Source: Actinomycetota bacterium
Lineage (GTDB): Bacteria; Actinomycetota; Acidimicrobiia; Acidimicrobiales; Ilumatobacteraceae
Direction: 5' to 3'
Assembly: GCA_009704425.1 (NCBI GenBank)
Contig: WLEG01000028.1
Coordinates: 1-12,714 of the forward strand
DNA length: 12,714 nt
Part shown: one piece after another, positions 1-6,787 of the stretch
Numbering within the stretch: position 1 is the first letter of the stretch
How the letters are laid out: every line of letters begins with the position of its first letter
Translations under genes and position numbers: made by a program
The notes under the pieces: model-generated
Database searches by the model: none
What the model was told of the DNA's origin: nothing
The model's input: only the letters and a program-made list of their open reading frames with translations

Positions 1-61
1 ATCGGTCGCGCGCGTGTGCGATGACTCACCATTGGCTACTGACAATAGCCGTGCCAAAACG

Positions 62-113
62 CGATCTGGGTCCTCGAATGAGCCGTACACCGGCACATTC
101 GGGACCCAGATCG
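62..113 (-). terminator. Long bulged hairpin, probable Rho-independent terminator of nrdJ
   Basis: Seen directly: bases 62-73 are the perfect reverse complement of 102-113 (12 bp), 75-80 pair with 96-101 (6 bp), and 82-85 pair with 91-94 (4 bp). One T at 74 is bulged out, there is an A/A mismatch at 81/95, and the loop is the five bases 86-90. Read on the minus strand, it starts 13 bases past the nrdJ stop codon and is followed by GCGTTTTGG, a short T run. This fits an intrinsic terminator, although the stem (22 bp) is unusually long and the T tract short. The strand is inferred from nrdJ; the stem itself is nearly symmetrical. Confidence 0.7.
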
Positions 114-126
114 GGATGGATGGGTG

Positions 127-2964
127 TCAGCTGCAGCCGGAGGTGCTGCCGCACGACGGGCAGGCGTGGCAGGAACCGGCGCGGTTCATCTGCACACCAC
201 ACTGCATGCACATCGGCGCATCGCTGTGCTTCTGACCCGGGCGCTTCATCTCGGCCGAGATGTCGCTCACCGGAGCCGTGGGCGCGATGCCCAGTTCCAT
301 CTGGGTGACCAACTCTTCCACCGAGGGGATGCTCTTGGGATCGGCGGCCACCTCGGTGCCCTGGGTCGACTGGATGGCCGACTCCTCGACGCCGGGCAGC
401 GTGGGCTGCAGGCGCTCGTCGATGGAGAAGATGCCCAGTTCCTCGCGCTCCTCGTAGGTCATGTACTCGAGCGCGAGACGACGGAACAGGTAATCCATGA
501 TGGACGCCGCGAAGCGGATGTCCGGATCGTCGGTCATGCCGGCCGGCTCGAAGCGCATGTTCACGAAGGCCTCGACGAAGGCCCGCATGGGCACGCCGTA
601 CTGCAGGCCGTAGCTGATGCTCTTGGCGAACGCGTCCATGATGCCCGAGAGGGTGGAACCCTGCTTCGACACCGTGAGGAACACTTCACCGGGACGACCG
701 TCCTCGTACTCGCCGATGGTGGCGAAGCCCTTGCAGTCGGCCACGCGGAACTCGAACGTGCGACCACGGCGGCTGCGGGGCAGCTTCTGGCGCACCGGCT
801 TGGTGACGACCTTCTCGACGATCCTTTCGACCACGGCCGACGCGGTGGCCGCCGGAGCGTCCGACTTGTCGTCGTCCTTCTTGGCCGTCGAGAGCGGCTG
901 GCCCACCTTGCAGTTGTCGCGGTAGATGGCCACGGCCTTCAAGCCGAGTTCCCACGACAGCATGTGCAGGGCCTCGATGTCCTCGATGCTGGCCTCCTCG
1001 GGCATGTTCACCGTCTTGGAGATGGCGCCCGAGATGAACGGCTGCACCGCACCCATCATGCGCACGTGACCCTCGTAGTGGATGGTGTTGTCACCCATGG
1101 AGCAGGCGAAGATCGCCACGTGCTCGGCCTTCAGGTGCGGGGCGCCCAGGATGGACTTCTCGGTGTCGATGTAGGCGATGATGTCGTCCACCTGCTGGGG
1201 GTTGTAACCCACCTTGCGCAAGGCGCGCGGGATGGTCTCGTTGACGATGACCATGTTGCCGCCACCCACGAGCTTCTTCATCTTCACCAGACCGAGGTCG
1301 GGCTCGATGCCGGTGGTGTCGCAGTCCATCATGAGGCCGATGGTGCCGGTGGGCGCGAGCACGGTGGCCTGCGCGTTGCGCACGCCGTACTCCTCACCGT
1401 CGCGCACGGCCGACTCCCAGGACTCCTGACCGGCGCGCAACAGGGCCGCCGGCACGATGGACTCGTCGGCGATCTCGTAGCTGGCGTCACGGTGCATGCG
1501 CAGCACGTTGAGCATATGGCGCTCGTTCTCGGCGAAACCGGCGAAGGGTCCCATGCGGCTGGCGGTACGGGCGCTGGTGGCGTAGGCGTGGCCGGTCATG
1601 AGGCTGGTGAGCGCGGCGGCCCACGCGCGACCCTCGAGCGAGTCGTAGGGCAGACCGAGCGCCATCAACAACGCACCGAGGTTCGCGTAGCCCAAGCCGA
1701 GCTGGCGGAACTTGCGGCTGTTCTCACCGATCTTCTCGGTCGGGTAGTCGGCGCGACCCACCAGGATCTCCTGGGCGGTGAACATGGTCTCGATGGTGTG
1801 CTTGTACGCGTCGAGGTCGAAGTTGCCTTCCTCGTCGAGGTACTTGAGCAGGTTGATGGAGGCCAGGTTGCACGCCGAGTTGTCGATGTGCATGTACTCC
1901 GAGCACGGGTTCGAACCGTTGATACGGCCGGTCGCGTGCGCGGTGTGCCACTTGTTGATGGTGGTGTCGAACTGCAGACCGGGGTCGGCGCACTCCCACG
2001 AGGCGGTGGCGATCTGACGCCACAAATCGCGCGCGCGCACGGTGCGCACGGGCTCACCGGTGGTGACGGCGCGGAACGTCCAGTCGGTGTCGTCCTTGAC
2101 GGCCTGCATGAAGTCGTCGGTGACGCGCACGGAGTTGTTGGCGTTCTGGTACTGGATGCTGAACGCATCGGCGCCGTCGAGGTCCATGTCGAAGCCGTTG
2201 TCGCGCAACACACGCGCCTTGCGCTCTTCCTTGGCCTTGCACCAGATGAACTCCTCGATGTCGGGGTGATCGACGTTGAGGATGACCATCTTGGCGGCGC
2301 GACGGGTCTTGCCACCCGACTTGATGGTGCCGGCCGAGGCGTCGGCACCACGCATGAACGACACCGGACCCGAGGCCGTGCCGCCACCCTGCAGCAGTTC
2401 GGCGCTGGAGCGGATCTTGGACAGGTTGATGCCCGAACCCGAACCGCCCTTGAAGATGACGCCTTCCTCGCGGTACCAGTTCAAGATGGCGTCCATCTTG
2501 TCCTCGACGGCCAGGATGAAGCAGGCGCTGGCCTGCTGGGGCACGCCCTTGACGCCGATGTTGAACCACACCGGGCTGTTGAACGCCGCGCGCTGGGTGA
2601 CGAGGATGAACTTCAGTTCGTCACGGAAGTTGTCGGCCTCGGCGTCGTCCACGAAGTAACCGCCCTCGCGACCCCAGGTGGTGATGGTGTCGGCCACGCG
2701 GTCGATCACCTGACGCAGCGACGACTCGCGCTCGTCGGTGCCCGGGGTGCCACGGAAGTACTTCTGAGCCACGATGTTGGTGGCGTTCAGCGACCACGTG
2801 ACGGGGAACTCCACTCCCAGCTGCTCGAAGGCGACCGAGCCGTCCTTCCAGTTGGAGATGCGGGCGTCACGCTTCTCCCAGACCACCTGGTCGTACGGGT
2901 GCACACCGGGGGTGGTGAAGTGACGGCGGATGCCGATGGCGAGGCGGTCCGGTGCGAGTGACAT
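127..2964 (-). CDS. nrdJ: Vitamin B12-dependent (class II) ribonucleotide reductase NrdJ
   Basis: Adenosylcobalamin-dependent ribonucleotide reductase, which makes deoxyribonucleotides in the cytoplasm with or without oxygen. The 945-residue product has the long actinobacterial NrdJ layout. The catalytic motif NPCSE gives Asn352, thiyl Cys354 and Glu356. Cys148 (in SACF) and Cys365 are placed as the redox pair, with the same 11-residue spacing from the thiyl Cys as in Thermotoga NrdJ. A GGSGSG loop lies near 173-178. The C-terminal tail (919-944) carries CxxC, CxxCxxC and one further Cys, suiting a zinc-ribbon or swinging re-reducing arm. I see no N-terminal ATP-cone. The ATG start has AGGAG six bases upstream (2971-2975). 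The nearby nrdR gene and the boxes at 3094-3150 point to NrdR control. Family and start are secure. Confidence 0.97.
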   Translation of the reverse strand: MSLAPDRLAIGIRRHFTTPGVHPYDQVVWEKRDARISNWKDGSVAFEQLGVEFPVTWSLNATNIVAQKYFRGTPGTDERESSLRQVIDRVADTITTWGREGGYFVDDAEADNFRDELKFILVTQRAAFNSPVWFNIGVKGVPQQASACFILAVEDKMDAILNWYREEGVIFKGGSGSGINLSKIRSSAELLQGGGTASGPVSFMRGADASAGTIKSGGKTRRAAKMVILNVDHPDIEEFIWCKAKEERKARVLRDNGFDMDLDGADAFSIQYQNANNSVRVTDDFMQAVKDDTDWTFRAVTTGEPVRTVRARDLWRQIATASWECADPGLQFDTTINKWHTAHATGRINGSNPCSEYMHIDNSACNLASINLLKYLDEEGNFDLDAYKHTIETMFTAQEILVGRADYPTEKIGENSRKFRQLGLGYANLGALLMALGLPYDSLEGRAWAAALTSLMTGHAYATSARTASRMGPFAGFAENERHMLNVLRMHRDASYEIADESIVPAALLRAGQESWESAVRDGEEYGVRNAQATVLAPTGTIGLMMDCDTTGIEPDLGLVKMKKLVGGGNMVIVNETIPRALRKVGYNPQQVDDIIAYIDTEKSILGAPHLKAEHVAIFACSMGDNTIHYEGHVRMMGAVQPFISGAISKTVNMPEEASIEDIEALHMLSWELGLKAVAIYRDNCKVGQPLSTAKKDDDKSDAPAATASAVVERIVEKVVTKPVRQKLPRSRRGRTFEFRVADCKGFATIGEYEDGRPGEVFLTVSKQGSTLSGIMDAFAKSISYGLQYGVPMRAFVEAFVNMRFEPAGMTDDPDIRFAASIMDYLFRRLALEYMTYEEREELGIFSIDERLQPTLPGVEESAIQSTQGTEVAADPKSIPSVEELVTQMELGIAPTAPVSDISAEMKRPGQKHSDAPMCMQCGVQMNRAGSCHACPSCGSTSGCS

Positions 2965-3145
2965 GGGATTCTCCTGATTCTGTGAACGATGCGGTAACGG
3001 CTGGGTAACGAAAAGTGTCGGGAAGATGGTTCCGACCCGAGCCGATGACCCCCGTGGAGGGGTCGCCGGAGCGGGCCGGAAGGTCTGCTATGAGCACAAG
3101 ATGTGGTGTCTACGGTCCCCCACCGCTCTTTCCACCACAAGTTGT
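2965..3145 (-). other. nrdJ 5' leader, about 180 nt
   Basis: This is the predicted untranslated leader between the likely transcription start near 3145 and the nrdJ ATG. It contains both NrdR-like boxes. A short hairpin has 6-bp arms at 3047-3052 and 3059-3064 around a six-base loop. A good Shine-Dalgarno sequence lies at 2971-2975. I looked for a cobalamin riboswitch, because the product needs B12, and did not recognise the conserved B12-box. The hairpin has no T run after it, so it is not an obvious attenuator. Confidence 0.45.
3094..3109. promoter_or_regulatory. NrdR-box-like site, distal
   Basis: The 16-mer GCACAAGATGTGGTGT matches 12 of 16 positions of the known NrdR box acaCwAtATaTwGtgt. 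It lies about 36-51 bases downstream of the predicted nrdJ transcription start. It shares the pattern CACAAG-x-TGT-x-GTG with the second site, whose start is 41 bases away, close to four helical turns. NrdR boxes usually come in pairs on the same helix face, so the pairing supports the call. Confidence 0.6.
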
Positions 3146-3150
3146 AGTGA
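3135..3150. promoter_or_regulatory. NrdR-box-like site, proximal
   Basis: The 16-mer CCACAAGTTGTAGTGA matches 11 of 16 positions of the NrdR consensus. It covers the predicted start of transcription and comes within two bases of the -10 element of the nrdJ promoter, so bound NrdR would block initiation. It is the partner of the site at 3094-3109. Confidence 0.6.
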
Positions 3151-3151
3151 G

Positions 3152-3181
3152 ATTACAGCAGTGTAGTTACGTGCTTGTCAA
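3152..3181 (-). promoter_or_regulatory. nrdJ promoter
   Basis: On the minus strand, TTGACA (3176-3181) is a perfect -35 element. It is followed after 18 bases by TGTAAT (3152-3157), which matches the -10 consensus at five of six positions. The bases TGC immediately upstream form an extended -10. Transcription would start near 3145. This is one of the two best sigma-70-type promoters in the window and lies upstream of nrdJ in the right orientation. Confidence 0.75.
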
Positions 3182-3236
3182 CGATTGTCGCGTCATGCCT
3201 GCTAGCGGGGGTGAAATTCGACCCTCGACAAGCAGT

Positions 3237-3335
3237 GGAGGCGGTACGACCGCGCAGGTTCAGGATCTGTGAGGTTCCCAAGCTGCCCCGCACACACGCT
3301 CTGCGAGCCACTCGCCACACTGCCGTACCGCCTCC
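3237..3335. repeat. 12-bp inverted repeat enclosing 75 bases, function unknown
   Basis: GGAGGCGGTACG at 3237-3248 is repeated exactly in inverse at 3324-3335. Skipping one G at 3336, three more pairs (3234-3236 with 3337-3339) extend the stem to 15 bp. Inside lies a small hairpin with arms 3303-3307 and 3311-3315 and a three-base loop. I could not fit it to tRNA, tmRNA, the SRP RNA or RNase P RNA. It may be a structured RNA or the footprint of a small terminal-repeat element, but I see no target-site duplication and no ORF inside. Confidence 0.45.
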
Positions 3336-3365
3336 GACTTGGGGAGCAGAGTAGGCCGGTCGTCC

Positions 3366-3453
3366 TGTGGAGAACGAGAGGATAACCCTGTGAATTCTGG
3401 GCTTTTATCAGGGGAAAACCCTGTGAATGGGGTGTGTGGAAGCCTGTGGGAAA
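3366..3453. repeat. Five same-orientation DnaA-box-like repeats
   Basis: Five TGTG-based nonamers lie in one orientation: TGTGGAGAA (3366), TGTGAATTC (3389), TGTGAATGG (3422), TGTGGAAGC (3435) and TGTGGGAAA (3445). The first matches the DnaA box TGTGGATAA at eight of nine positions; the others match at six or seven. Four are preceded by CCT-type sequence, the usual look of origin-region boxes. Two copies are embedded in an exact 12-base direct repeat, AACCCTGTGAAT, at 3384 and 3417. There is no dnaA or dnaN beside it, so I read it as a possible DnaA-binding cluster rather than the chromosomal origin. Confidence 0.4.
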
Positions 3454-3484
3454 CCCTCGCTGTGCGCCCCATCGGAGCGGCACC

Positions 3485-5779
3485 TCACTGAGCAGGGGCG
3501 ATGTGGACGGGGATGCCGTTCAGGACCGAGGTACCCGACAACGGGTCCAGGGCCCGATCATCACTGAGGACGTTCGAGTTCACCCCGGCGCGGGCCGCGG
3601 CCACGCCCATCCTGATGCCGGGCGACGAATGACCCCATCCGTGGGGCAGGCTCACCACTCCGGGGCGGATGTCCGTCGTGATCTCGACCGGTGCCACCAC
3701 CGACCCGACGCGCGACGAGATCGTTGCAAGTGCATCATTCTGCAAGCCGAGTCGATCCGCGTCGATCGGGTGCATCTGCAACGAACAACTCATCGAACCT
3801 TTCATGAGCACGCCGATGTTGTGCATCCACGAATTGTTGGACTTCAGATGACGACGCCCCACCAACACCATCGATCGCGCGTTCAACTCGTCGATGGCGC
3901 CGCGCAAGCGCGCCACGTCGGCGATCAACGGTTCGGGCGCCAACTCCACCTTGCCCGTTCGCGTGCGCAACGCGTCGGGCAGACGCTCACCGAGTGCGCC
4001 GAAGTCGACTCCGTGCGGATTCGCGAGCAACAGATCGAGACTCGCGCCACCGGGATTCACACCGAAGGCCGCGCCGTACGGGCCCGTTTGCAACATCAGA
4101 TCCAACATCCGCGCGGGTCCCCGTCGGCCCGACGCGTCGAGAGCCGCGCGAATCTCGGCGGCGTCGCGACCGTGAACCGGAGACGACGCGTCCGACACCG
4201 CGGACCGGATGAGGCTCTCGATCCCCTGATCGTCGGCCACGGATGCGTCGACCTCGGGACCGAGTCCCGCGGCGATCAAACCGAGCTTGGCCAGGATCTC
4301 CCATTCGTCGGGCTGACCCTCGTCGCGCGCGAGCACCGCCTCGCTGTAGTTGGCCACGTTGCGCACGGCGTACTGCAACAGGAACACGTCGTAATGATCG
4401 CGTTGCAATTGAGAAGGCGGGGGAAGGATCACGTCGGCGTGACGCGTGGTCTCGTTCAGATAAATGTCGACGCTGATCATCAACTCCAACCGCGACAACG
4501 CCGCGTCCAACTGGTTCGAATGCGGCGTCGACAACACCGGGTTGCCCGCCACGGTGATGAGGGCACGGATGGAGTCGTCACCGGCCTCGGTGATCTCCTC
4601 GGCCAACGCCGCCGCCGGGTACTCCCCCATCACCTCGGGATAACCGGACACCTTGGTCTGCCCGCCTCCACGACCGATGCGAAAGCCCGAGCCCTTGCCA
4701 CCGGTTCCCTTGGTGGTGGGACTACCGAGCGCCGGCTTGGTGAACATCACGCCGCCCGGGCGATCCAGATTCCCCGTCAGGGTGTTCACCACGTCGATGA
4801 GCCAACTGGCGGTGGTACCGAACTCGGTGGTGGTGGTTCCGATGCGTCCGTACACGGCCGCCGACGGTGCGTCGGCCAACTCGTGGGCGATGCGGCGAAT
4901 CACGTCGGCGTCGATTCCGGTGGCGGCCGACACCACCTCGGGGGCGAAGTCCGCGCTGGCCACCCTCATCTCGTCGACACCGTCCACCAGCGAAGTCAAA
5001 CGCTCGGGCACCCGCACGAGACCGTCGGCGAACAACACGTTCACGATCGACATCAGGAACAAGGCATCGGATCCCGGGCGAATCGCCAGCCACTCGTCGG
5101 ACTCCTCGGCGGTCTTGGTGCGACGCGGGTCGACCACCACCACCTTTCCACCCCGCTCCCGAATGGCTTGCAAGCGCCCCGGAAAGTCGGGGGCGGTGCA
5201 CAGACTGCCGTTCGACGCGTACGGGTTCGCTCCCAACATCAGCAGGTAGTCGGTGCGATCCAGATCGGGGACCGTGACGCTGGCACCGGTGCCGAACAAG
5301 TAACCGCTGGCCACTTGCTTGGGCAACTGATCCACCGTGGAAGCGCTGAAGCGGTTGTGCGTACCCAGACCGATCAACATCGAGCGGTTGTAGAGCATGG
5401 CCGACAACGAATGCGCGCTCGGATTACCCAGGTACACCGCCACGGCTTCACGACCATGACGTTCGATCAGATCCTGCAGGCGTCCGGCCACCTCGGCCCA
5501 CGCCTCGTCCCACTCCACTTCCACGTGCACGCCGTCGCGCTTCACCAGCGGTTTGCGCAAACGATCCGGATCCTCGTGGAGTTGCTTGAGCGCGGACCCC
5601 TTCGGACAGATGAAGCCGTGCGAGAAGACGTCGTCCATGTCGCCACGGATGCGTCCCACCGATTCGCCACGATCGGTGATGTGCACCGTGATCTCGAGGC
5701 CGCATCCGGCCTCACAGAGCGGACAGGTGCGATACGCGGTGCGCGTGCTGTCGGAACGGGGAACGGTGGTGTCGGTCAC
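3485..5779 (-). CDS. Molybdopterin (bis-MGD) oxidoreductase with N-terminal [4Fe-4S] domain
   Basis: Member of the DMSO reductase/formate dehydrogenase superfamily (764 residues); substrate unknown. An N-terminal iron-sulfur motif is formed by Cys19, Cys22, Cys26 and Cys58 (CxxCxxxC, then CPKG). The central molybdopterin domain includes GANPYASNG near 183-191, and the C-terminal dinucleotide-binding domain contains SLPHGWGHSS. Aligning R-F-S-A-S (143-147) with the R-V-U-H-G segment of formate dehydrogenase puts Ser145 at the metal-ligand position. I see no Tat signal or membrane segment, so it is probably cytoplasmic. No electron-transfer partner gene is in the window. The start is GTG with no clear Shine-Dalgarno, but TAAAGT lies six bases upstream, consistent with a leaderless transcript. 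It begins 28 bases past nrdR, so co-transcription is also possible. Confidence 0.9.
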   Translation of the reverse strand: MTDTTVPRSDSTRTAYRTCPLCEAGCGLEITVHITDRGESVGRIRGDMDDVFSHGFICPKGSALKQLHEDPDRLRKPLVKRDGVHVEVEWDEAWAEVAGRLQDLIERHGREAVAVYLGNPSAHSLSAMLYNRSMLIGLGTHNRFSASTVDQLPKQVASGYLFGTGASVTVPDLDRTDYLLMLGANPYASNGSLCTAPDFPGRLQAIRERGGKVVVVDPRRTKTAEESDEWLAIRPGSDALFLMSIVNVLFADGLVRVPERLTSLVDGVDEMRVASADFAPEVVSAATGIDADVIRRIAHELADAPSAAVYGRIGTTTTEFGTTASWLIDVVNTLTGNLDRPGGVMFTKPALGSPTTKGTGGKGSGFRIGRGGGQTKVSGYPEVMGEYPAAALAEEITEAGDDSIRALITVAGNPVLSTPHSNQLDAALSRLELMISVDIYLNETTRHADVILPPPSQLQRDHYDVFLLQYAVRNVANYSEAVLARDEGQPDEWEILAKLGLIAAGLGPEVDASVADDQGIESLIRSAVSDASSPVHGRDAAEIRAALDASGRRGPARMLDLMLQTGPYGAAFGVNPGGASLDLLLANPHGVDFGALGERLPDALRTRTGKVELAPEPLIADVARLRGAIDELNARSMVLVGRRHLKSNNSWMHNIGVLMKGSMSCSLQMHPIDADRLGLQNDALATISSRVGSVVAPVEITTDIRPGVVSLPHGWGHSSPGIRMGVAAARAGVNSNVLSDDRALDPLSGTSVLNGIPVHIAPAQ

Positions 5780-5807
5780 GTCCCGACTTTAGGTCGCCCC
5801 TGACGGG

Positions 5808-6266
5808 TCAGACCACGGGCGACTTGTCCAGCAACGCCGCTTCGCGCCGGAAGTCCTCGGCGGCGTCGAAGTTCTTGTAGACGCTGGCGAAACGCAGGTA
5901 CGCCACCTCGTCGAGGGCCCGAAGCCGGTCGAGCACCGCCAGACCGATACGGGTGGAGGGGATGTCGCCCCCGATCTGGCGTAGCTCTTCTTCCACCGAA
6001 TCCGCCAGGGCGTTGATGGCGTCCTCGTCGATGGGGCGGCCCTTGCTGGCCGCCCGTACTCCGGAGGTCACCTTCACCCGATCGAACGGCTCACGACCGC
6101 CGTTGGTCTTGGCCACCATCAGAGGCACCTCGTCGACCCGCTCGAACGTGGTGAAACGATGACTGCAGGCCGGGCATTCGCGACGACGACGAATCGCCGC
6201 CCCTTCTTCGGCCATGCGCGAATCGACCACCTTGGTGTCCTCGTGGCGGCACATCACGCAACGCAT
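5808..6266 (-). CDS. nrdR: Transcriptional repressor NrdR
   Basis: Zinc-finger and ATP-cone repressor that senses ATP/dATP and shuts off ribonucleotide reductase genes. The 152-residue product starts MRCVMC. Its zinc ribbon uses Cys3, Cys6, Cys31 and Cys34, with the family's VVDSR stretch (13-17) and RRRRECPAC (26-34). The ATP-cone covers roughly 49-139, ending in the signature YLRFASVYKNF. In-frame starts at 6287 and 6341 exist, but the family begins at MRC. A -10-like TACTGT seven bases upstream of 6266 supports a leaderless start there. The likely target is nrdJ. Location next to lexA and the LysM gene is conserved in actinobacteria (Rv2718c-Rv2719c-Rv2720). Confidence 0.97.
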   Translation of the reverse strand: MRCVMCRHEDTKVVDSRMAEEGAAIRRRRECPACSHRFTTFERVDEVPLMVAKTNGGREPFDRVKVTSGVRAASKGRPIDEDAINALADSVEEELRQIGGDIPSTRIGLAVLDRLRALDEVAYLRFASVYKNFDAAEDFRREAALLDKSPVV

Positions 6267-6273
6267 GACGATC

Positions 6274-6279
6274 ACAGTA
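6274..6279 (-). promoter_or_regulatory. Candidate -10 element for leaderless nrdR
   Basis: TACTGT on the minus strand fits the TANNNT form of an actinobacterial -10 element. It ends seven bases before the nrdR ATG, so transcription would begin at or next to the start codon. There is no Shine-Dalgarno sequence to explain translation otherwise. I see no convincing -35 element, so the call is tentative. Confidence 0.4.
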
Positions 6280-6304
6280 CCCGTCATGGTGGGGACGCGT
6301 TCGG

Positions 6305-6318
6305 TGTTCGGACGAACA
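6305..6318. promoter_or_regulatory. Perfect palindrome upstream of nrdR
   Basis: TGTTCGGACGAACA is a 14-base palindrome with 6-bp arms around two central bases. Half-site order is GTTC-N4-GAAC, the reverse of the SOS box GAAC-N4-GTTC, so it is not a normal LexA site. On the minus strand it is followed by a further CCGAAC copy. It lies about 39-52 bases before the nrdR start, where an activator or repressor could bind. The binding protein is unknown. Confidence 0.35.
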
Positions 6319-6342
6319 AATCCGTGGCCGACGGGTGGCACG

Positions 6343-6771
6343 TCAGCTTTCGGGAATCACCAAACGCTGTCCGACGGAGATGGATGCTCCCCCGTTGATG
6401 TCGACGAGTTCGTCGACGAAGGAGCCGATGTTGCCATCGGTGAGCGAGGATGCGATGGACCACAGCGTGTCGCCGGGTCGCACCACGTAGAAGCCCGCAC
6501 CTTGCCCGTAGACCGACGGATCGATCACGGCAACGGTGGGGCTGCCAACCGACAGAGGCGTCACCGTGGGGATGGAGGCAGTCGCATCCCCACGGCTCGC
6601 CAGGGCACGGACGCCGAGGCAGGCGGCGGCCGCGACACTGAGTCCGATGAGCGCCACCATCAATCGGCGGCGCAGGTACACCTCATGGGCCTCCCGGCGA
6701 CGACCCGCGGCGGGGGTGATGTCACGGGAGTGGATCTCGATCACGTAGCGGGGGTCAAGGGCCAGGGCCAT
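6343..6771 (-). CDS. Membrane-anchored LysM protein, probable SOS-induced cell-division inhibitor (ChiZ/DivS/YneA-like role)
   Basis: The 142-residue product has a basic cytoplasmic N terminus (RRLM at 35-38), one membrane segment at about 37-58 and a low-complexity linker. A C-terminal LysM domain at about 93-139 (YVVRPGDTLWSIA to GQRLVIP) should bind peptidoglycan outside the membrane. The ATG start has AAGGA eight bases upstream (6781-6785). It diverges from lexA across a region with five SOS boxes, and its promoter encloses one of them. In mycobacteria, corynebacteria and Bacillus, the gene in this position codes for an SOS-induced division inhibitor, often with LysM. The domain reading is from sequence; the division-inhibitor role is inferred from synteny and the SOS boxes. 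No catalytic domain is visible. Confidence 0.85.
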   Translation of the reverse strand: MALALDPRYVIEIHSRDITPAAGRRREAHEVYLRRRLMVALIGLSVAAAACLGVRALASRGDATASIPTVTPLSVGSPTVAVIDPSVYGQGAGFYVVRPGDTLWSIASSLTDGNIGSFVDELVDINGGASISVGQRLVIPES

Positions 6772-6787
6772 GGGAGTCGTCCTTTTT

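Noticed and set aside
124..2961. Full-length open frame of 945 codons on the plus strand, exactly antisense to nrdJ
   Set aside because: It arises from GC-rich codon use in nrdJ, which keeps one antisense frame free of stops. The product is rich in His, Gly, Val and Arg with no known domain, and it has no ribosome binding site.
2965..3145. Cobalamin riboswitch in the nrdJ leader
   Set aside because: It was considered because NrdJ needs B12. I did not find the conserved B12-box or the expected length of structured leader, so I do not call it.
3409..3423. CAGGG/CCCTG hairpin downstream of the oxidoreductase gene as its terminator
   Set aside because: It is a 5-bp stem with the T run in the loop rather than after it. 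It is better explained as part of the TGTG repeat cluster.
3366..3453. Chromosomal replication origin
   Set aside because: Only one box is close to consensus, there is no clear AT-rich unwinding region, and dnaA, dnaN, gyrB and rpmH are absent from the window.
3202..3483. Small minus-strand open frame of 93 codons in the intergenic region
   Set aside because: It runs through the repeats and the inverted-repeat element, has no recognisable domain or ribosome binding site, and part of its sequence is just the translated direct repeat.
3434..5803. Open frame of 789 codons on the plus strand antisense to the molybdopterin oxidoreductase
   Set aside because: It has the same cause and the same low-information composition. 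The minus-strand protein has clear iron-sulfur and molybdopterin motifs.
6323..6342. Weak hairpin followed by ATTTGTT after the LysM gene
   Set aside because: A six-pair stem with a bulge and an interrupted T tract is too poor to call a terminator. LysM-nrdR read-through remains possible.
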